From Chloroflexota bacterium (GTDB lineage Bacteria > Chloroflexota > Anaerolineae > Promineifilales > Promineifilaceae): a DNA stretch of 19,041 bases. Below the pieces are notes generated by a model. The model was not told the DNA's origin, did not search any database, and saw only the letters and a list, made by a program, of their open reading frames with translations. Made by a program: the position numbers and the translations under genes. This document shows positions 15,086 through 19,041 of this stretch, piece after piece (within the stretch, counting starts at the first letter, position 1; the number at the start of each line of letters is the position of its first letter). The stretch lies in the NCBI GenBank assembly GCA_008501785.1, contig QQUD01000214.1, positions 1 to 19,041 of the forward strand, in the 5' to 3' direction.

Positions 15086-17431
15086 TTATTGAGTTAAAAA
15101 AGAATGAATAACTTTATCGAAAATTATTTCATCTTTAGATATTTGATTTCTGTTTTGTTTTCCAACAAGGCAAGAAGATATTTTGGCAACAAGCGATTCA
15201 CTTGTCACAGTATCTAATCTCATATTGGGTACTTCATATTTTTTAGCCAGTGAGTTTACTTTCCCTTGCCCTAATGTATAGTCAATGGAAACACAAGGTT
15301 TGCCCATTGCTAACGAGAAAACTAATGAATGATATCTCATTGTTAAAACGGCCGTTGCAGAATTAAACGCATTAATTGATTCTAATGGTGAAAGTTCCCT
15401 ACCAAGATATCGCATGTCTAGTGCTTCTGCTAACTTATTATCAACATTCCGAAAAAATCTACGATAAAACCAACGATCATCCTGCCCAATATGATTTGTA
15501 CACATTGGAAATGGATAAATTTTTAATTGAGGATAAATCTCAATCAATTGAAGCAGAGAAATTATAACCTCTCTTTCAAAACGAGTCTTTATCTGATGTG
15601 CATTTTTAGGATCCAAATCATTTGCATATTCGTGAAAGGTCCAATCTCTTAAACCTAATAATAATCGGGGATCGGAATTATTATTGCTATCCTTGGCAAA
15701 TGATTCTTGCTTACACAGCCATGCAAAAGCAGGGTCTTCGGCAACTTCATCATTTACTGTATCAATTCCAAGTGTTTGAGCCAAATCTAAAGAGCGTTGA
15801 TCGCGATAAATTCGGTGTGATGCAAGCGAAAGCAATTTAGCAATTGCTCTATTGTGATGTTCAGAGCCAAGCGGACCTACACCGCATCCAGCAATTAGTG
15901 TTGGAACTCCCGCCCTTTCAGCACCATAAAAAATTGTTGTCATCTCGGCTATAGCATCGATAGCCATAATCGGACCACCAGCAAAAACGACTAAATCAAC
16001 AGTATTAGCAAGTTGAATAGCATCTGAAATAGAATAAACAGTACACCCACTCAACTCCGGCATTTGCTGTACAGTTATTTTCGAAATATACGGTTCAAGT
16101 GAAGCCAAGTGAATTTTAGCAGGACCAATTGCCTCTTTTATGGAGGAAACAACACCCCCAATTATGGCCTTATCACCTAATGTTTCTGTACCATACCAAC
16201 CACATATCAATATTTGTGGCTCACTATTTTTGCTCTTAGTCAAAATATCAATATTTTTATTTGAAATCAAATATGAATCAAATCTTTCCTGCCGTTTTTT
16301 AAACTGATGTTGTCGTCTAAACTTACTAACCGTTTTGTATGTGGGTATTTGTTTCAGCTTAACATTTTTTGTAAATCCAATTTTCCGAGCAGCAGACTTT
16401 GCATATTGGTTAAGTAGAATACGCGTTGAAGGTAGCCCAACATAATCGTGCATACATGATTGGCATTTATTATTTACAATATCAGCTAAATGATCTTTGT
16501 TTTCGAAATATAGTTGATTAGCATCTTGGTCAATTCCAGACCCCAAAGTTTTGCTCTCAACAGCACAATACAATATCTCTCCGCGAGCCGAAAGCGTAAC
16601 TCCCTTATGCTGCCATGCACAACCTGCAATTCGAGGATTGTTATAAATCAACTGACCTACTAAGGACTTATAGAAGTGTTTTTGTTGTTCTGACTCTTCA
16701 TAGTTTTTAATAAGATTTTCAAGAAATATCGCAAAATGGTATCGTTCTTCAAAAGTCAAAGCAAATGGTTCAGATACATCATCTGAATACAATCTTTGAT
16801 GAGGAATGCCAACCCGATACTTGATATAAATATTTTTATTAAGTGCAAATTCTAGCAAATCGTGTAATCCCCATACATTATCGCGAATAACTGTACAACC
16901 TATCCGAGAAGATTTTACTAGTTTTGAATTTTGAATGAAATCGATGACACGAACAGCACGGTCAAAGTTTCCAGGTTTACCACGCACAATGTCATGAACT
17001 TGGCCAAAACCATCTAATGAAACCATGACATCAAGGGAACCATTATATCTCTTAACAACATTCCCAACATCAATAATACGCTCTATTACTGTTTTGTCCT
17101 GATAGGCATTTGTTATCAATGAAATACCGCTCAGTTTGGGCAAGTGGACAAATAATTGATCGACTAAGTCTGAAAGATCTTTGCGTAGGGTTGGTTCGCC
17201 GCCGTTGACACCGACAGAACGTACTTCTGAAAACAAGGGGTTTATTAAAATTTTGGATAACTCTTCAGGGGAAATCTGATAGTCAAGACGCTTTTGCCAA
17301 ATATTGCACATCTGACAGCGCGAATTACATATATCGTTTACAGGGAATTGTATAGTTGTTGGTTTTTCAAGCTTCCAAGGCTTTGGTCGCATTGTTAGAT
17401 ATAGATCATTAAAACGAGATAGTAGGTTCAT
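15086..17431 (-). CDS. Radical SAM/SPASM-like enzyme fused to polysaccharide pyruvyl transferase
   Basis: One uninterrupted frame of 781 residues with two catalytic domains. Residues about 25-230 are a radical SAM core: Cys35-x3-Cys39-x2-Cys42 (DICNSRCQMCNIW) would bind the 4Fe-4S cluster, and GGEP (77-80) would contact S-adenosylmethionine. Cys271, Cys289, Cys323 and Cys326 form a SPASM-like auxiliary cluster site. A basic linker without methionine (about 340-404) leads to a CsaB/WcaK-type pyruvyl transferase domain: ILICGWYGTETLGDKAI from 407, VVFAGGPI, LIAGCGVGPLG and MRYHSLVFSLAMGKP from 698, where the His is expected to be catalytic. Known pyruvyl transferases move pyruvate from phosphoenolpyruvate to a sugar; what the radical part does is unknown. 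ATG at 17429-17431, 9 bases after the flippase stop; weak binding site. Confidence 0.85.
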   Translation of the reverse strand: MNLLSRFNDLYLTMRPKPWKLEKPTTIQFPVNDICNSRCQMCNIWQKRLDYQISPEELSKILINPLFSEVRSVGVNGGEPTLRKDLSDLVDQLFVHLPKLSGISLITNAYQDKTVIERIIDVGNVVKRYNGSLDVMVSLDGFGQVHDIVRGKPGNFDRAVRVIDFIQNSKLVKSSRIGCTVIRDNVWGLHDLLEFALNKNIYIKYRVGIPHQRLYSDDVSEPFALTFEERYHFAIFLENLIKNYEESEQQKHFYKSLVGQLIYNNPRIAGCAWQHKGVTLSARGEILYCAVESKTLGSGIDQDANQLYFENKDHLADIVNNKCQSCMHDYVGLPSTRILLNQYAKSAARKIGFTKNVKLKQIPTYKTVSKFRRQHQFKKRQERFDSYLISNKNIDILTKSKNSEPQILICGWYGTETLGDKAIIGGVVSSIKEAIGPAKIHLASLEPYISKITVQQMPELSGCTVYSISDAIQLANTVDLVVFAGGPIMAIDAIAEMTTIFYGAERAGVPTLIAGCGVGPLGSEHHNRAIAKLLSLASHRIYRDQRSLDLAQTLGIDTVNDEVAEDPAFAWLCKQESFAKDSNNNSDPRLLLGLRDWTFHEYANDLDPKNAHQIKTRFEREVIISLLQLIEIYPQLKIYPFPMCTNHIGQDDRWFYRRFFRNVDNKLAEALDMRYLGRELSPLESINAFNSATAVLTMRYHSLVFSLAMGKPCVSIDYTLGQGKVNSLAKKYEVPNMRLDTVTSESLVAKISSCLVGKQNRNQISKDEIIFDKVIHSFLTQ
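15348..15355. repeat. Isolated tenth copy of ACGGCCGT
   Basis: The only exact copy right of position 6067, within AACGGCCGTT, inside the pyruvyl transferase domain (Thr-Ala-Val frame). It lies 9.3 kb from the next copy. Confidence 0.8.
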
Positions 17432-17440
17432 AATTAGTTA

Positions 17441-18880
17441 TCAATTTTTGTTTTTCAATTGGGCTTGAATATATTTAAAGAATTCAATTACTAATTTTTT
17501 CTCAAGGCCCAATGTGATTACAATATATCCGAGTAAAAAAGCGCTTCCTTTCCCAATTGCAAACAAAATTTGATTTGACATTGTTAATAACGAGAAAGAA
17601 ACAGAAAAAAAGAATCCTAAAAACATCCCGAGCAAAGGTACAAGAAATAGTTGTTTTAAAGAAAAATCAACATGTTGAAATGCATAAAATAATAACAGGG
17701 TTATTCCTATAAAAAGCATTATATCTACTGTTAATGCTACGCCCACAATACCCCATCTTGGCCCCAAAATTATGAGACCACCTATTAAAACAATCAATTG
17801 GATTGCCCGAGCATAACCAACCTGTTCTGGTTTACCAGAGGCAACAAGAACACTTGCAATGGTAATTTTAATTGGGTCAAGCATCATAAATATTAGCATT
17901 AGCCTAAATGTGGTGAGCATTGGCAACCATTGCTCACCAAGGAGCAATGTAATAAATTCAGGGGCTAAAATCATCAATAACCCAGAGCTAACAAAGCCCA
18001 TCCTGATAAGAATGGTATTAAAGCCGACAAATGCTTGAGTAAGTTCTGTACGTTGTCCTTTCAACTCAGCATATGTTGCAGCGGCCACTGAATTGAGAGG
18101 AACTGCCATAAGCTTCCTTGGGTAAGTTGCCAATTCATAAGCTTTTGAATAAAGACCAAGAGGTGTAGACCCCAAGACATACCCTGTCCATAAATCATCA
18201 ACTCGATCAAGAACTACTCCCAGTGTGCCAGCAACAAATGTACGACTCCCAAAATTGAAATAGTATTTTATTGATGTGAGATGCCAGGAAATTTTCACTC
18301 TTGTAAGTGGCCAAATAGCTGTGTAGAAGAGAAGCGCTAAAAAGGCAGAAACAATGTTTATTGATATCAAACTCCAAATCCCAAAATCTTGATACGCGAG
18401 AAATATTGCTATGGATGTTGTTGCTAATGCAGTAATTATTTGTATTAGAGCAATTCTCTTAAATAATACATGCTTGGTTAACAATAATTTGTGTGTATTA
18501 GCTAATTCTTGAAAGAAAATCGACCAAATTAATACTAGATAATATGGGGAATTGACCCTTTCAGAAAACAAGAAAGTAAGTCCGCTTAACGAAATAGCCC
18601 AAATTGTCGTTAATATTAAATTCAAAGTGAAATGGGTATTTATACCAACCTCGCCAGAACTTTCAGGCGCACGATGCAAAAACGATCCACTTAGCACAGA
18701 ATTAGGAAGTGCGATGGTTATTGTTACTATCGACAATAAAAACGCATAAACTCCAAAATCATCAATTGAAATAATTCTTGCTAACACAATTGTACGAACT
18801 AAATTGATAATGGTTTGGAAACCTTTAGCGAAGAGGCTATAAATTGATGATTTTGTCGTACGATGTTTTAGACTTGGCAA
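17441..18880 (-). CDS. wzx: Wzx-type lipid-linked polysaccharide flippase (MOP/PST family)
   Basis: A 479-residue protein with about 12-14 hydrophobic helices, the usual size and plan of polysaccharide exporters of the MOP superfamily. The N-terminus, with KSSIYSLFAKGFQTIINLVRTIVLARIIS, and the following DDFGVYAF are the standard opening of this family. In the middle, FNFGSRTF, VDDLWTGYVLGSTPLGLYSKAYELA and PRKLMAVPL match WzxC-like members strongly. It should move lipid-linked repeat units across the cytoplasmic membrane. The start must be TTG at 18878-18880: an in-frame stop lies just upstream and no ATG fits the family N-terminus. AAAGAAG lies about 7 bases before it, in the 16-base gap after the epimerase gene. 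Confidence 0.9.
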   Translation of the reverse strand: MPSLKHRTTKSSIYSLFAKGFQTIINLVRTIVLARIISIDDFGVYAFLLSIVTITIALPNSVLSGSFLHRAPESSGEVGINTHFTLNLILTTIWAISLSGLTFLFSERVNSPYYLVLIWSIFFQELANTHKLLLTKHVLFKRIALIQIITALATTSIAIFLAYQDFGIWSLISINIVSAFLALLFYTAIWPLTRVKISWHLTSIKYYFNFGSRTFVAGTLGVVLDRVDDLWTGYVLGSTPLGLYSKAYELATYPRKLMAVPLNSVAAATYAELKGQRTELTQAFVGFNTILIRMGFVSSGLLMILAPEFITLLLGEQWLPMLTTFRLMLIFMMLDPIKITIASVLVASGKPEQVGYARAIQLIVLIGGLIILGPRWGIVGVALTVDIMLFIGITLLLFYAFQHVDFSLKQLFLVPLLGMFLGFFFSVSFSLLTMSNQILFAIGKGSAFLLGYIVITLGLEKKLVIEFFKYIQAQLKNKN

Positions 18881-18896
18881 CGATTTACTTCTTTAA

Positions 18897-19041
18897 CTAC
18901 TTAATTATCACTTCTTGAGTCTGTTCATACCATTCAATGGTTCTGGTCAACCCTTCAAAAAATTTCGTTTTAGAAAGAAATCCAAATTCAGAATCTGCGC
19001 GACTAACATCTAATTTCCTGCGAGGCTGTCCATTCGGCTTT
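18897..19041 (-). CDS. GDP-L-fucose synthase-like NAD-dependent epimerase, C-terminal end (cut by window edge)
   Basis: Only the last 47 codons and a TAG stop (18897-18899) are in the window. The visible end, KPNGQPRRKLDVSRADSEFG, followed by a FFEGLTRTIEWY segment, matches the C-terminal pattern of GDP-4-keto-6-deoxymannose epimerase/reductase (GDP-L-fucose synthase, WcaG/Fcl) and close relatives of the extended short-chain dehydrogenase family. These make an activated sugar for the polysaccharide. Related NAD-dependent nucleotide-sugar epimerases share a similar tail, so the exact product is open. It precedes the flippase gene by 16 bases and reads in the same direction, so the operon continues beyond the right edge. 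Confidence 0.72.
   Translation of the reverse strand, partial: KPNGQPRRKLDVSRADSEFGFLSKTKFFEGLTRTIEWYEQTQEVIIK

Overview
The window is an exopolysaccharide/O-antigen-type gene cluster of the Wzx/Wzy kind. Every gene I can support lies on the minus strand, so transcription runs from the right end (19041) to the left. The DNA is fairly AT-rich, the genes are packed with short gaps or overlaps of 8-14 bases, and many starts are GTG or TTG. A bacterium is clear. The phylum is not: the partial SCP2-like gene at the left edge and the general style recall Chloroflexota, but that is only a guess from memory.

In transcription order the window holds: the 3' end of a GDP-fucose-synthase-like epimerase (18897-19041); a Wzx-type flippase (17441-18880); a 781-residue fusion of a radical SAM enzyme to a polysaccharide pyruvyl transferase (15086-17431); a WcaC-like GT4 glycosyltransferase; a membrane-anchored TPR protein with a beta-rich tail that overlaps a Wzy/WaaL-type polymerase or ligase; a GT2 glycosyltransferase; a class I methyltransferase; a nucleotidyltransferase-like protein carrying what looks like a dead kinase domain; a GT4; an intact thymidylate-kinase-like P-loop kinase; another GT4; an FkbM methyltransferase; a WcaI-like GT4; a WcaJ/WbaP-type initiating phosphoglycosyl transferase; and a second Wzy/WaaL-type protein. 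A weak terminator follows, then the start of an unrelated SCP2-like gene.

Together these would make and export a heteropolysaccharide. The phosphoglycosyl transferase loads the first sugar phosphate on a lipid, five glycosyltransferases extend it, two methyltransferases and a possible pyruvyl/radical-SAM enzyme decorate it, Wzx flips it, and one or both Wzy-like proteins polymerise or ligate it. Wza/Wzc export and length-control genes are not in the window.

The observations most worth following are the radical SAM-pyruvyl transferase fusion, the pseudokinase/kinase pair next to a methyltransferase, the split TPR/carbohydrate-binding-like partner of the polymerase, and a palindromic octamer (ACGGCCGT). 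The octamer occurs ten times, nine of them in the left 6.1 kb, in all three reading frames, like a HIP1-type genome signature.
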